The notes below the pieces were generated by a model that worked only from the letters and a program-made list of their open reading frames with translations, was not told where the DNA came from and searched no databases. Made by a program: the position numbers and the translations under genes. Below are positions 33,540 to 44,829 of a stretch of 64,000 nucleotides of DNA, in pieces (the stretch's first letter is position 1; every line of letters begins with the position of its first letter). The stretch is from contig NZ_JACNMM010000007.1 in NCBI RefSeq assembly GCF_020529025.1, positions 62,001 through 126,000 of the forward strand. Direction: 5' to 3'. Source of the DNA: Oceaniglobus trochenteri (lineage in GTDB: Bacteria > Pseudomonadota > Alphaproteobacteria > Rhodobacterales > Rhodobacteraceae).

Positions 33540-34698
33540 TCCGCAAAGCCCCACCCGCATCGTCGCGAACCGCCTTTACGACGGGATCGCGGATGAGCCT
33601 GTCCGCGACCGGTTGATCGAAATCGCCGATGGTCGGATCACCGCCATCCGCCCCGCAACGGCGCAGGATGCGCGCGAGGGGGCAACGCGCGAATTCGACA
33701 TGGTGGCACCCGGCTTCATCGATCTTCAGATCAACGGGGCCGGTGACACCCAGTTCAACTTCAACCCCGATGCCCAAGCGCTTGGCCGCATCGCGCAGGG
33801 CGCGCGGCAGGGGGGCACCGCCTATCTGCTGCCCACCTTCATCACCGCACCGGGGCGGGACTACGCCCGCGCGATTTCGGCCGTGGAAACGGCCATCGCG
33901 CAGGGCGTGCCGGGCATCCTTGGCGTGCACCTGGAAGGGCCCTTCCTGTCGCAGAGGCGGCCGGGCATCCACGATCCCTCGGCCATCCGCACCATCGACG
34001 CCGAAGATCTTGACGCCCTGACCACGGCCCAGGCCGGTGCGGTTTTGCTGACCGTCGCGCCCGAAGACCTGCCCGAGGGCGCGCTGGCGCGGCTGACCTC
34101 GGCCGGTGTGCGCGTCTTTGCCGGCCATACCGAGGCGACCGCCGATCAGATCGATCAGGCCGAATCCGAGGGCCTTGTCGGTGTCACCCACCTGTTCAAC
34201 GCCATGTCGCAGATGACAGGGCGCGAACCGGGTGTTGTCGGCGCGACGCTGGCCTCGCGCGGGCTTTTTGCGGGGATCATCGCCGACGGGCACCATGTCG
34301 ATTGGCGCAACATCGCAATCGCGACGCGCGCCATGCCCGACCGGCTGTGCCTTGTCACCGATGCGATGCTGACCCTCGCGGGCCAGGAAACCGGGTTCGA
34401 GCTGCATGGTGTGGCTATCCAGCTTCGCGATGGACGGTTGACCAACAGCGAGGGCCGCCTGGCGGGCGCCCACGTCAGCATGATCGAAAGCCTGCGCAAC
34501 ATGCTGGACAACGGCATCTGCGATCTGGCGCAGGCGGTGAAGATGGCAACGGCAAACCCGGCCCGCGCCCTTGGGCTTGAGGGCGAGGTGGGCGTATTGC
34601 GCCCCGGATGCCGCGCCGCGCTGACCTGCCTGTCACCGGAACTGGACGTGGCGGGCGTCATGGTCGACGGCCAATTGTTCGCCCCCCTGCCGGGCTGA
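33526..34698 (+). CDS. nagA: N-acetylglucosamine-6-phosphate deacetylase
   Basis: 390 residues of the amidohydrolase superfamily. Visible: PGFIDLQINGAGDTQFNF, the metal-ligand Glu in GVHLEGPFLSQRRPGIHD, His in FAGHTEATADQ and THLFNAMSQM, and the catalytic Asp in CLVTDAML. It removes acetate from GlcNAc-6-phosphate. The start is GTG 33526 inside the end of nagB, with AGGGG upstream. It is the last gene of the seven-gene sia-nan-nag operon. A hairpin follows at 34701-34726. Confidence 0.93.
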   Translation: MSSIDPQSPTRIVANRLYDGIADEPVRDRLIEIADGRITAIRPATAQDAREGATREFDMVAPGFIDLQINGAGDTQFNFNPDAQALGRIAQGARQGGTAYLLPTFITAPGRDYARAISAVETAIAQGVPGILGVHLEGPFLSQRRPGIHDPSAIRTIDAEDLDALTTAQAGAVLLTVAPEDLPEGALARLTSAGVRVFAGHTEATADQIDQAESEGLVGVTHLFNAMSQMTGREPGVVGATLASRGLFAGIIADGHHVDWRNIAIATRAMPDRLCLVTDAMLTLAGQETGFELHGVAIQLRDGRLTNSEGRLAGAHVSMIESLRNMLDNGICDLAQAVKMATANPARALGLEGEVGVLRPGCRAALTCLSPELDVAGVMVDGQLFAPLPG

Positions 34699-34700
34699 AC

Positions 34701-34726
34701 GGGACGCCCTGCTTATCCGGGCGCCC
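34701..34726. terminator. Hairpin after nagA
   Basis: GGGACGCCC (34701-34709) pairs with GGGCGCCC (34719-34726) with one bulged A and a 9-nt loop, starting 3 nt after the nagA stop and between convergent operons. No T-run is present. The rest of 34727-34838 shows nothing further. Confidence 0.4.
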
Positions 34727-34838
34727 GGTCGTGAAGGCCGCCGACGAAGCGTTCCATGCAGCTATGGCGCGGCAGGTGGTCCTCCATGGCGCGAAGGTCC
34801 GCCCGGATCAGGCATTCTGCATCCGCGCCGGGGCCGCA

Positions 34839-35753
34839 TCACCGCAGGGCCATCCTGGTATAGCGGGCGCGCAGGGCGTGGGGCGACATGCCGTAGGCCG
34901 CCTTGAAATGGGTGTAGAACTGGCTGATGGATTGAAACCCGGAGTCCTCGGCCACCTTGGCGATGGCAAGGCCGCTTTGTATCAGAAGCGCCCGGGCGCG
35001 CAGCAGGCGCATGCGGATCACGAATTTCTTCATCGACAGGCGCATGGTGCGCGAGAACAGCGAAAGCGCATAGTTCGGATGCAACCCGGTGACGGCGGCC
35101 ACCTGGGCGTTGTCGATCGGCTCGGCCAGGTTGTCGAGGATGAAGCGCACCATGGCGACAACATGCCGGATATGGGCCGAGGAGAGGCTGCGCCCCTCGT
35201 CGGCGCGGGCCAGGGGGGGGCGCAGATAGTGAAGATCGCCGGTCTGGGCGCGGCGCAGCATGGCGTTCAACTCCATGCGCATCACCTCGATCCTTTCGAA
35301 ATCGCGGCTGCGGTAATCGCGGTACCATTGCGGGATGCGGTCAGGCGGGCAAAGCGTGCTGTCCAGGCAGACGACCGCGCCGCCCAGCAGCGCGACCTGA
35401 AGTTCGGCGATATGGGGCATGAACAGGAAGGTGTCGACGGGCAGGTAGATGTTGGCCAGCTTGGGTGAACGTTCGCCCAGGGGATGCACATCGGTCAGGC
35501 GGTGCGGGATGCCCGCCCAGAACAGCGCCAGCCGCCCTTCGGGCACCTCGATCGGGCAACCGTCGACGTCATAGCTCATGGTGGCGCCGGTCAGGAAGTT
35601 CGCTTCGAAGTGGCCGTGCCAGTGGGCGGTCTCCATGGCGTAGGGGGTGAAAATCCGCATGCCGAACCGGCCGACGGCCCGGGTGAGGCCGTAAAAGTGC
35701 CTTTCGTGGCTGGGGGTGCCTTCAAGGTGATCGTAGCTGGAAGAAGATGCCAT
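34839..35753 (-). CDS. agpT: AraC-family regulator of alpha-galactoside use (MelR/AgpT-like)
   Basis: 304 residues. The N-terminal half is a cupin-type sugar sensor with METAHWHGHFEANFLTG and LALFWAGIPHRLTDVHP, both strikingly like E. coli MelR. The C-terminal AraC domain has two helix-turn-helix units, DNAQVAAVTGLHPNYALSLF and IAKVAEDSGFQSISQFYTHF. AgpT, an AraC-like activator, is required for alpha-galactoside genes in Sinorhizobium. This gene stands divergent from agpA, 178 nt apart, and should activate the agp-mel operon with melibiose or raffinose. The binding sites were not identified. No clear ribosome site precedes ATG 35753. Confidence 0.82.
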   Translation of the reverse strand: MASSSSYDHLEGTPSHERHFYGLTRAVGRFGMRIFTPYAMETAHWHGHFEANFLTGATMSYDVDGCPIEVPEGRLALFWAGIPHRLTDVHPLGERSPKLANIYLPVDTFLFMPHIAELQVALLGGAVVCLDSTLCPPDRIPQWYRDYRSRDFERIEVMRMELNAMLRRAQTGDLHYLRPPLARADEGRSLSSAHIRHVVAMVRFILDNLAEPIDNAQVAAVTGLHPNYALSLFSRTMRLSMKKFVIRMRLLRARALLIQSGLAIAKVAEDSGFQSISQFYTHFKAAYGMSPHALRARYTRMALR

Positions 35754-35931
35754 GTGAATTCGCCGATCTTAAGAATCCGGAAGTAAATGCGGGTTTTCGC
35801 CATTGTTGTAAAGCGTGGCAAATTGCAGGATGCGGCAAGACGTCCGCTGTCGCGGGAAAACCTGCGGCAGCCTGGCGCAAGCGAGGCCCGGGAGAACCGG
35901 GCCCGGTATTGGTTTTTTTGGGAGGACCAGG
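35754..35931. promoter_or_regulatory. Divergent control region agpT/agpA with a leader hairpin
   Basis: The 178-nt gap should hold the activator sites. Only a loose pair of TTCGCC elements (35759, 35796) was found. GGCCCGG (35885-35891) pairs with CCGGGCC (35897-35903) and T7 lies at 35913-35919, just before the GGGAGGA ribosome site of agpA. The T-run is 9 nt from the stem, so attenuation is possible but not canonical. Confidence 0.4.
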
Positions 35932-38019
35932 ATGAAAAGATTGTTGACCCGTGCCGCCACCGCGGCGCTTCTGACCGGGGTGGCGCCCGTGATGGCGCTT
36001 AGCCAGATCGTCGAGCCGACAGCGGTGCCCGAAGCGCCGGTGTTCGCCGCACAGGGCGAGCCGAATTTCGTGAAGCGCAGCGATGTCTTCGAATATCGCG
36101 CGCTGGACAGTTATTCCGAGCCCGATTTCGTCAAGGAATTCGTCGAAGCGGGCAAATTGCCCCCGGTGAAAGACCGTTTGCCGCGCGAGCCGCTGGTCTA
36201 CAAGACCGCCAACATGCCCGACGGCAACGGTGTTTATGGTGACGTGATGCGCCATGTGATCGGCGGGCGCCCCGAGGGCTGGGCCTATATCGCGGGCAAC
36301 GGACAGGGCTGGGGCGGCATCGACATCGGGCTTTACGAATGCCTGACGCGGACCGGCCCGCTGTTCATGATCGAATCCGAAGACCTGGCGCCGATGCCCA
36401 ACCTGGCCCGCAACTGGGAATGGTCCGAGGACGGAATGCAGTTGCAGGTGAACCTGATCGAGGGCGCCAAATGGAGCGACGGCGACCCCTTCGATGCCGA
36501 CGACCTGGTGTTCTACTGGGATCATCATGTGATGGATCCCGAAATCACGCCGCTGAACGGTGCCACCCAGGATACCTTCGGCAAGGGCACCACCATGGAG
36601 AAGACCGGCGAGTTCCAGGTGACCTTCACCTTCACCACGCCGCGCCCCGAGGCGGTTCTTTACGCCATGGCCTATGGCACCTTCTGCCCCGGTCCCAGCC
36701 ATGTGATGGCACCGCTGCATCCGGCCAATTCCGACAACACCTACGAGGAATACCGCAACGCCTTCCCGCCGGGGTACATGAACTATCCGGTGATGGGTGC
36801 CTGGGTGCCGGTGGAACATCGCAGCGACGACATCGTGGTTCTGCGGCGCAACCCCTATTACTGGAAGGTGGACGAGGCGGGCAACCAGCTGCCCTATCTG
36901 AACGAGATGCACTATCGCCTGTCCACCTGGGCCGACCGCGATGTGCAGGCGGTGGCCGGCACCGGCGATTTCAGCAACCTTGAACAGGCCGAGAACTATG
37001 TCGAAAGCCTGCGCCGTGCGGCCGATCCGAACAGCCCGGCGCGCCTGGCCTTCGGTCCGCGCACCATCGGATATTCGATGTATTTCAACTTCTCGGGCAA
37101 CGGCTGGGGCGAACCTGACGACCGCCGCCAGGCCATCCGCGAGCTGAACCGCAACCCCGAATTCCGCAAGGGCGTGACCCAGGTGATCGACCGGGTGCGC
37201 CTGGGCGAAAGCCTGGTGAAGGGGCCCTTTACCGCGCAGTATCCGGGCGGCATCTATGCCGGCACCTCGTTCTATGACGCGGATTCGACGGTCTTCTATC
37301 CCTACAGCCTGGAAAGCGCCAAGGCGCATTTCGCGGCGGCCGGGCTTGAGGATACCGATGGTGACGGCTTCCTGAACCATCCCGCCGACGTTCTGGGCGG
37401 GGCCAATGTGCAGGTCACGCTTCTGGCCAGCAATTCCTATCAGACCGATGCCAACCTTGCCGAAGGCGTGGTGGCCATGATGGAAGAGGCGGGCATCCGC
37501 GTCGCTCTCGACATGCTGAGCGGCCCGGATCTGGACGCCACCCGCGATGCCGGGCGCTATGACTGGATGGTGCGGCGCAACTCGTCGGAATACATCACCG
37601 TCGTGCAGCGCACCACCGACCTGGCACCGGTCGGCCCGCGCACAGCCTGGATGCACATGGCCAACGACGAGGGCGAACTTGACCTGATGGATTTCGAGGC
37701 CGAGATGGTGGAGACCGTCAATGCCTTCATCGCCACCAACGATGCCGCCGAACGGGCCGAGCTGATGAAGAAATATCAGAAGCTGCACACCGAGAACGTC
37801 TATTCGGTGGGTCTGACGGCCTATCCCGGGGCGCTGATCATCAACAAGCGGTTCAGCAACATTCCTCCGGGTGCGCCGATCTTCATGTACAACTGGGCGG
37901 AAGGGGCCGTGATGCGCGAACGTGTCTTCGTGGCCGAGGATGCACAGGCCGATCACGAACTGTTCCCCGAAACCCTGCCGGGCGAACCGGGTGGCGATGG
38001 CCCCGTCACGGTGAACTGA
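35932..38019 (+). CDS. agpA: Alpha-galactoside ABC transporter binding protein (family 5)
   Basis: 695 residues, much larger than ordinary sugar-binding proteins but right for the oligopeptide-type family 5 that includes Sinorhizobium AgpA. A signal peptide covers about residues 1-23 (ending APVMA). Family features include NWEWSEDGMQLQVNLIEGAK, KWSDGDPFDADDLVFYWDHH and VVLRRNPYYWKVDEAGNQLP. It captures melibiose/raffinose-type sugars in the periplasm. The start follows GGGAGGACCAGG. Substrate assignment rests on the adjoining MelR-like regulator and GH4 alpha-galactosidase. A 9-bp stem-loop follows it before the permease gene. Confidence 0.87.
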   Translation: MKRLLTRAATAALLTGVAPVMALSQIVEPTAVPEAPVFAAQGEPNFVKRSDVFEYRALDSYSEPDFVKEFVEAGKLPPVKDRLPREPLVYKTANMPDGNGVYGDVMRHVIGGRPEGWAYIAGNGQGWGGIDIGLYECLTRTGPLFMIESEDLAPMPNLARNWEWSEDGMQLQVNLIEGAKWSDGDPFDADDLVFYWDHHVMDPEITPLNGATQDTFGKGTTMEKTGEFQVTFTFTTPRPEAVLYAMAYGTFCPGPSHVMAPLHPANSDNTYEEYRNAFPPGYMNYPVMGAWVPVEHRSDDIVVLRRNPYYWKVDEAGNQLPYLNEMHYRLSTWADRDVQAVAGTGDFSNLEQAENYVESLRRAADPNSPARLAFGPRTIGYSMYFNFSGNGWGEPDDRRQAIRELNRNPEFRKGVTQVIDRVRLGESLVKGPFTAQYPGGIYAGTSFYDADSTVFYPYSLESAKAHFAAAGLEDTDGDGFLNHPADVLGGANVQVTLLASNSYQTDANLAEGVVAMMEEAGIRVALDMLSGPDLDATRDAGRYDWMVRRNSSEYITVVQRTTDLAPVGPRTAWMHMANDEGELDLMDFEAEMVETVNAFIATNDAAERAELMKKYQKLHTENVYSVGLTAYPGALIINKRFSNIPPGAPIFMYNWAEGAVMRERVFVAEDAQADHELFPETLPGEPGGDGPVTVN

Positions 38020-38040
38020 CCCCGAAGACGCGACAGGGCG

Positions 38041-38067
38041 GCGGGCGGGGTCGATGATCCCGCCCGC
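38041..38067 (+). terminator. Intercistronic stem-loop between agpA and agpB
   Basis: GCGGGCGGG (38041-38049) pairs perfectly with CCCGCCCGC (38059-38067) around a 9-nt loop, 21 nt after the agpA stop. It probably stabilises the agpA message or reduces read-through into the permease genes. Confidence 0.55.
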
Positions 38068-38120
38068 TGTCTTCCCCATACCTTCCCCGCACCTTCCGTT
38101 GTGACCCGAAAGGTCCGCTG

Positions 38121-39146
38121 ATGATCCGTTTCCTTTCCATCCGGCTGCTTCAGGCGATCCCCGTGCTGATCGTGATGAGCATGATCACCTTCGTGATCAT
38201 CCAGGCGCCGCCGGGTGACTATGCCGACTATATCCGCAGCCAGATGATTACCCAGGGCAACGCGACCACCGCCGCGGCCGACATCGCCGCCGCCCAGTAC
38301 CGTGAACAGCACGGCCTGAACGATCCGATGGTGATACAATACCTGCGCTGGGTCGGCGGCATCGTCCTGCATGGCGATTTCGGCCATTCCTTCTATTACA
38401 ACAAGCCCGTGTCCGAGGTGGTGGGCGAGCGTCTTCCGCGCACCCTTCTTCTGGCGCTGGCCTGCCATTTCTTCGCCTCGCTGTTCGGCATCACCTTCGG
38501 CATCCTGGCCGCCACCCGCCAATACAGCTGGACCGACACGATCCTGAGCTTCGTCAGCTTTCTTGGCATGACGATCCCGCGGTTCCTTCTGGCGCTGATC
38601 ATCCTCTACGTGCTGGCGTTCAAGCTGAACGTCCAGGAACTGGGCAGCTTCTATTCCTCGCGCTATGGCGGACAGCCCTATTGGCTGGGCTTTCTCGATT
38701 TCAACTGGGCCAAGCTGTGGAACCTGATCGAACATGTCTGGCCGGTGGTCTTCATCGCCACCCTGGGCGGGCTGGCCTATAACATGCGGGTGATGCGGGG
38801 CAATCTTCTGGACACCCTGAACCAGCAGTATGTCGAAACCGCCCGCGCCAAGGGTCTGCCCGAACACCGGGTCATCATGCGCCACGCCGTGCCCAATGCG
38901 CTGCACCCGCTGGTCGCCTATCAGGGCGTGATCCTGCCCTACATGCTGACCGGCGAAATCGAGGTGGCCATCGTGTTTTCCCTTGCCACCGTGGGTCCGG
39001 CCATCGTGGGGTCGATGGGGCTGGGCGACGTCTATGTCACCGCGACGCTGCTTCTGGTGCTGGGCGCGACCCTGATCATCGGCAACATCATCGCCGACCT
39101 TCTGCTGGCCGTCCTCGACCCGCGCATCCGGGTAGGGAGCGATTGA
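38121..39146 (+). CDS. agpB: ABC permease, DppB-like, alpha-galactoside importer
   Basis: 341 residues with the DppB/OppB topology: an N-terminal membrane segment (about 8-30), a periplasmic region, and five more hydrophobic segments. The EAA loop reads YVETARAKGLPEHRVIMRH, and the C-terminal part has PYMLTGEIEVAIVFSLATVG. It forms half of the membrane channel with the next gene product. Its TGA is immediately followed by the ATG of agpC. Confidence 0.88.
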   Translation: MIRFLSIRLLQAIPVLIVMSMITFVIIQAPPGDYADYIRSQMITQGNATTAAADIAAAQYREQHGLNDPMVIQYLRWVGGIVLHGDFGHSFYYNKPVSEVVGERLPRTLLLALACHFFASLFGITFGILAATRQYSWTDTILSFVSFLGMTIPRFLLALIILYVLAFKLNVQELGSFYSSRYGGQPYWLGFLDFNWAKLWNLIEHVWPVVFIATLGGLAYNMRVMRGNLLDTLNQQYVETARAKGLPEHRVIMRHAVPNALHPLVAYQGVILPYMLTGEIEVAIVFSLATVGPAIVGSMGLGDVYVTATLLLVLGATLIIGNIIADLLLAVLDPRIRVGSD

Positions 39147-40352
39147 ATGACACGTAATCCGAAAGACACCCCCGGCGACGACGAAATGGAAGTGCGCGGC
39201 GTGGGCGACATGGCCCCGGCCATTCCCACCGAAACCCTGTATGACGACGAAGGCGAGGATCAGCGCCTGTCCACCGTCAGCACCGAAAGCCAGAGCTATC
39301 TCAGCCTGGTCTGGCGGCGGCTGCGCAAGTCGGTGCCGGGGATGCTGGGCCTGATCCTTGTGGTCGCGCTTCTGGTGGTGGCCCTGCTGGCGCCCTTCTT
39401 TGCGCCGGTCGATCCCAAGCAGCCCAATGTCGGCTTTGCCCCGCCCGACCGGATTTCATGGCATGTCCCGGGCGAGGGCTGGCGGTTGACGCCCGTGGTC
39501 TTTCCCATCGTGGAAAGCGACGAACTTGACCCCGTCACCTATCAACCCCTGACCGGCCCCGACTATGAGAACCCCCGGCCCATCGTGCTTTTCGCAAAGG
39601 GTTGGAAATATTCGCTGTTCGGCATCCCGATGGAGCGTCATTTCATCGGCGTGGCCGATGGCAGCCCGCTGCATATCCTGGGCACCGACAGGCTGGGCCG
39701 CGACATCCTCAGCCGCGGGATCATCGGCAGCCGCATCTCGCTGGCCCTGGCGCTGGTCTGCATAACGCTGATCACCATCATCGGCACCCTGGCGGGCATC
39801 ACCTCGGGGTATATCGGCGGGCGGTTCGACATGTGGTTCCAGCGCTTCGTCGAAATCATCCTCGCCTTCCCGCAACTGCCGCTTTACCTGGCGCTGGCCT
39901 CGCTCATCCCGGTGACGGCACCCTCTCCGGTGTTCATGGCCTTTGTCGTGGCGGTGATCGTCGGCCTTGGCTGGGCGCAGCTTAGCCGCGAGGTGCGCAG
40001 CAAGACGCTGGCGCTGCGCCGGGTCGATTATGTGCGCGCCGCCATGGCCGTGGGGGCAGGGGACGGACGCATCATCACCCGCCACATCCTGCCCAACGTC
40101 ATGAGCCATGTCATCGTGGCGATCACCCTGGGCATTCCCACCATCGTCCTGCTGGAATCCTTCCTCGGGTTCCTTGGCTTCGCGGTGAAGCCGCCGCTGA
40201 TCTCATGGGGGCTCATGCTGCAGGACGCCGGGACGTTCTCGGTGATCGGGTCCTATCCCTGGATCCTGTCGCCCGTCGCTTTCGTGTTGCTGACCGTCTT
40301 CGCCTTCAACGCTCTGGGCGACGGGCTGCGCGATGCAATCGATCCGTACTAG
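39147..40352 (+). CDS. agpC: ABC permease, DppC-like, alpha-galactoside importer
   Basis: 401 residues, longer than usual DppC (about 300). The extra length is an acidic cytoplasmic N-terminal tail of about 60 residues and a periplasmic loop of about 80 residues after the first membrane helix. The core is typical: [20 protein letters not shown] and the EAA loop [20 protein letters not shown]. It pairs with AgpB. It starts directly after the agpB stop and is followed by the ATPase gene 12 nt downstream. Confidence 0.88.
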   Translation: MTRNPKDTPGDDEMEVRGVGDMAPAIPTETLYDDEGEDQRLSTVSTESQSYLSLVWRRLRKSVPGMLGLILVVALLVVALLAPFFAPVDPKQPNVGFAPPDRISWHVPGEGWRLTPVVFPIVESDELDPVTYQPLTGPDYENPRPIVLFAKGWKYSLFGIPMERHFIGVADGSPLHILGTDRLGRDILSRGIIGSRISLALALVCITLITIIGTLAGITSGYIGGRFDMWFQRFVEIILAFPQLPLYLALASLIPVTAPSPVFMAFVVAVIVGLGWAQLSREVRSKTLALRRVDYVRAAMAVGAGDGRIITRHILPNVMSHVIVAITLGIPTIVLLESFLGFLGFAVKPPLISWGLMLQDAGTFSVIGSYPWILSPVAFVLLTVFAFNALGDGLRDAIDPY

Positions 40353-40364
40353 GAAGGCCCCAAG

Positions 40365-41977
<1,613 letters not shown>

Positions 41978-41981
<4 letters not shown>

Positions 41982-43339
41982 CCACCATTACCTTCATCGG
42001 TGCCGGCAGCACCGTCTTTGCCAAGAACATCGCGGGCGACATCCTGCAAAAGCCGGCCCTGCGGGGCGCCACGATCCGGCTGATGGATATCGACCCCAAG
42101 CGCCTGGAGGAATCCGAGATCGTGGTGGGCAAGATGGCCACCACCCTGGGCGTTCCCGCGAAGATCGAAACCTATACCGACCAGACGCGCGCCATCGCGG
42201 GCACCGATTTCGTGGTCTGCTGTTTCCAGGTGGGCGGCTATGACCCCTGCACCATCACCGATTTCGAGGTGCCCAAGAAATTCGGCCTGCGCCAGACCAT
42301 CGCCGACACCCTGGGCATCGGCGGGATCATGCGCGGGCTGCGCACCGTGCCGGTGCTGTGGAGCATCTGCGAGGACATGCGCCAGCACGCGCCGGGCGCA
42401 ATCATGCTGCAATACGTCAACCCCATGGCCATCAACACCTGGGCGATCGGCGCCAGGTACCCCGATATCCGCCAGGTGGGCCTGTGCCATTCGGTGCAGG
42501 GCACGGCCGAGGAACTGGCCACCGACCTTGCGATCCCGGTGGATGAAATCCGCTATCGCGCGGGGGGGATCAACCACATGGCCTTCTACCTGGCCTTCGA
42601 ACACCGCCAGCCCGACGGCAGCTATCGCGATCTCTATCCGGCGCTGCGCCAGGGCTATCTTGACGGCCGGTTCCCCACCACCACCAGCCATTCGGGCCGC
42701 TGCCCCAACAGGGTGCGCTATGAGATGCTGATGCGGCTGGGGTATTTCGTGACGGAAAGCAGCGAACATTTCGCCGAATACACCCCCTATTTCATCAAGC
42801 GCGACCGCCCCGACCTGATCGAGAAATACGGCGTGCCGCTGGATGAATACCCGGTGCGCTGTGTCGAACAGATCGCCCGGTGGGAAAAGCAGGCCAAACA
42901 GTACCGCGAGGCAAACGAGATCACCGTCGCGCCAAGCCATGAATATGCCGCGCGGATCATCGATTCTGTGGTGACGGGCGTGCCTGACGTGATCTATGGC
43001 AACATTCCCAACCGCGGTTACATTCCGCAACTGCCGCAGGGTGCGGCGGTCGAGGTGCCGGTGCTGGTGGACGACAGCGGCCTTCAACCGACCGTGGTGC
43101 ATGACATTCCGCCGCAGCTGATCGCGCTGATGCGCACCAACGTGAACGTGCAGGAACTGACCGTCGCGGCCCTGGTCGAGGAAAAGCGCGAACACATCTA
43201 TCACGCAGCGATGCTTGACCCGCATACGGCGGCGGAACTGGACCTGCACCAGATCTGGGCCCTGGTGGATGAGATGCTCGCGGCCCATGGCACCTGGCTG
43301 CCCGAATTCGCCCGCACGCCCGAGCGCAAGGCATCATGA
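41978..43339 (+). CDS. melA: GH4 alpha-galactosidase (MelA)
   Basis: 453 residues of glycoside hydrolase family 4. It has the N-terminal NAD-binding motif FIGAGSTVFAKN, Cys170 in GLCHSVQG and His200 in GINHMAFY as Mn ligands, and QYVNPMAINTW at the usual place. GH4 enzymes use NAD and Mn to oxidise C3 of the sugar transiently and eliminate the aglycone, and work in the cytoplasm. The agp transport genes upstream and the MelR-like regulator favour alpha-galactosides; alpha-glucosides or galacturonides are alternatives. It overlaps the ATPase gene by 4 nt and the halogenase-family gene by 4 nt. Confidence 0.9.
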
Positions 43340-44829
43340 CACAGGCGCCCGCCCGCATCGTGATCGTCGGCGGAGGCACGGCGGGGTGGCTTGCCGCGCT
43401 GATGCTGGCCGACCAAGCCCGCCGGGCGGGGCAGGCGGGCGAGATCACCGTGGTGGAAAGCAGCCGGATCGGCACCATCGGCGTCGGTGAAGGCACCACG
43501 GCGGTGTTCCGCCAGATGTTGCAGCACCTTGGCATCGACGAGATGGCCTTCCTGCGCGAAACCGGGGCAACGGTGAAATACGGTATCCGCCACCGTGACT
43601 GGCGGCGTGTCGGCCACAGCTATGATGGCCCCATCGACGATATCGCCCAGGTGGCGGGGCCGGGGTTGGACACCTACGCCGTGGCCAGCGGGCGCAGCGT
43701 GGCCGAGGCGCATCTGTTCACCCATCTCATGGCACGGCGCCGCGCGCCCTTTGGCGAACGCGACGGGCGACGGGTGGCGGCGGGGCCGTTCCATTTTGCC
43801 TATCACTTCGATCAGGCCCGTGCGGGCGCCTTCCTGAAACGCCATGCGCCCGGCGTGCGCTGCATCGACGACCAGGTGAAGGGCGTCGAGACCGGCGAGG
43901 ATGGCATCAAGTCCCTCACGCTCGAAAGCGGCCAACGGCTGAGCGCGGATCTCTATGTCGATTGCACCGGGTTCGCCCGCGCCCTGATCGGCCCTCTGGG
44001 GGCGCAGTGGATCGGGTTTGGCGATGTGCTGCCGGTCAACCGTGCGATGCCCTTCTGGATCGACCTTGCCGAGGGCGAAGAGATCGACCCGGTGACCCTG
44101 GCCTGGGCGCAGGGGGCGGGGTGGATGTGGAAGATCCCGACGCAAGAACGGTACGGCTGCGGCTATGTCTATTCCGACGCCCACACCACGCCCGAGGCCG
44201 CCCAGGCCGAGATCGAGGCGGTCCTGGGCCACAGGATCGAACCGCGCCGCGACATCCGCATCAACGCCGGTCGGCTGGACCGGGCCTGGATCGGCAATTG
44301 CGTGGCGCTGGGGCTGTCGTCGTCCTTTCTTGAACCGCTTGAGGCGACGTCGATCCATGGCACCATCGTGCAACTGATGCTGCTGACGGGTCTGCCCGAG
44401 GCTGGGCGCGCCGCGGCCTACAATGCGGCGGTGGCCCGGCAGGTGGATGATTTCCGCGATTTCATCCGCATGCATTACGTCAGCGAAAGGCGCGATACGC
44501 CCTTCTGGCGCGATGTCGCCGCCAGCCATCCACCGGCGGTGACCGACCGGCTGGCCCAGTGGGCCGAGGCGATGCCACAGCGGCGCGATTTCACGCCCTT
44601 TCCCCTGGGCCTGCCCCATGTGGAGCAGCAGCTTTACACCCCCGTTCTGGATGGCCTGGGGCTGTTGTCACAGCGCGCGGCCAAGGCTGCGCTGGCCAAT
44701 GATCCGCGCCGACGTGCCGCCCTGCGCCGCACCCACGGGGCGCTGGTTTCCGAATACCGCCGTGCGGCGGGAAAATGCCTGCCGCACCGCCCGTTTCTTC
44801 AGTCTTTACAAGAGGATTTCGCCATATGA
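43336..44829 (+). CDS. Flavin-dependent tryptophan-halogenase-family protein
   Basis: 497 residues with the full signature of the tryptophan halogenase family: FAD motif VIVGGGTAGWLAA (9-21), the catalytic-type Lys81 in GATVKYGIRHRDW, the diagnostic GWMWKIP (262-268), and GLSSSFLEPLEATSIHG (326-342), which holds the glutamate corresponding to the halogenase active site. Characterised members use reduced FAD and oxygen to make HOCl or HOBr, which reacts through the lysine. Here it lies between two GH4 glycosidase genes and overlaps both neighbours by ATGA, so it is a co-translated part of the alpha-galactoside operon. No tryptophan or flavin reductase gene is nearby. Its substrate is unknown. 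Confidence 0.88.
   Translation: MTQAPARIVIVGGGTAGWLAALMLADQARRAGQAGEITVVESSRIGTIGVGEGTTAVFRQMLQHLGIDEMAFLRETGATVKYGIRHRDWRRVGHSYDGPIDDIAQVAGPGLDTYAVASGRSVAEAHLFTHLMARRRAPFGERDGRRVAAGPFHFAYHFDQARAGAFLKRHAPGVRCIDDQVKGVETGEDGIKSLTLESGQRLSADLYVDCTGFARALIGPLGAQWIGFGDVLPVNRAMPFWIDLAEGEEIDPVTLAWAQGAGWMWKIPTQERYGCGYVYSDAHTTPEAAQAEIEAVLGHRIEPRRDIRINAGRLDRAWIGNCVALGLSSSFLEPLEATSIHGTIVQLMLLTGLPEAGRAAAYNAAVARQVDDFRDFIRMHYVSERRDTPFWRDVAASHPPAVTDRLAQWAEAMPQRRDFTPFPLGLPHVEQQLYTPVLDGLGLLSQRAAKAALANDPRRRAALRRTHGALVSEYRRAAGKCLPHRPFLQSLQEDFAI

Noticed and set aside
35759-35801. TTCGCC pair as AgpT binding sites
   Set aside because: Only six bases match and the 37-bp spacing is not typical of AraC-family direct repeats. 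Kept only as a remark in the control region entry.
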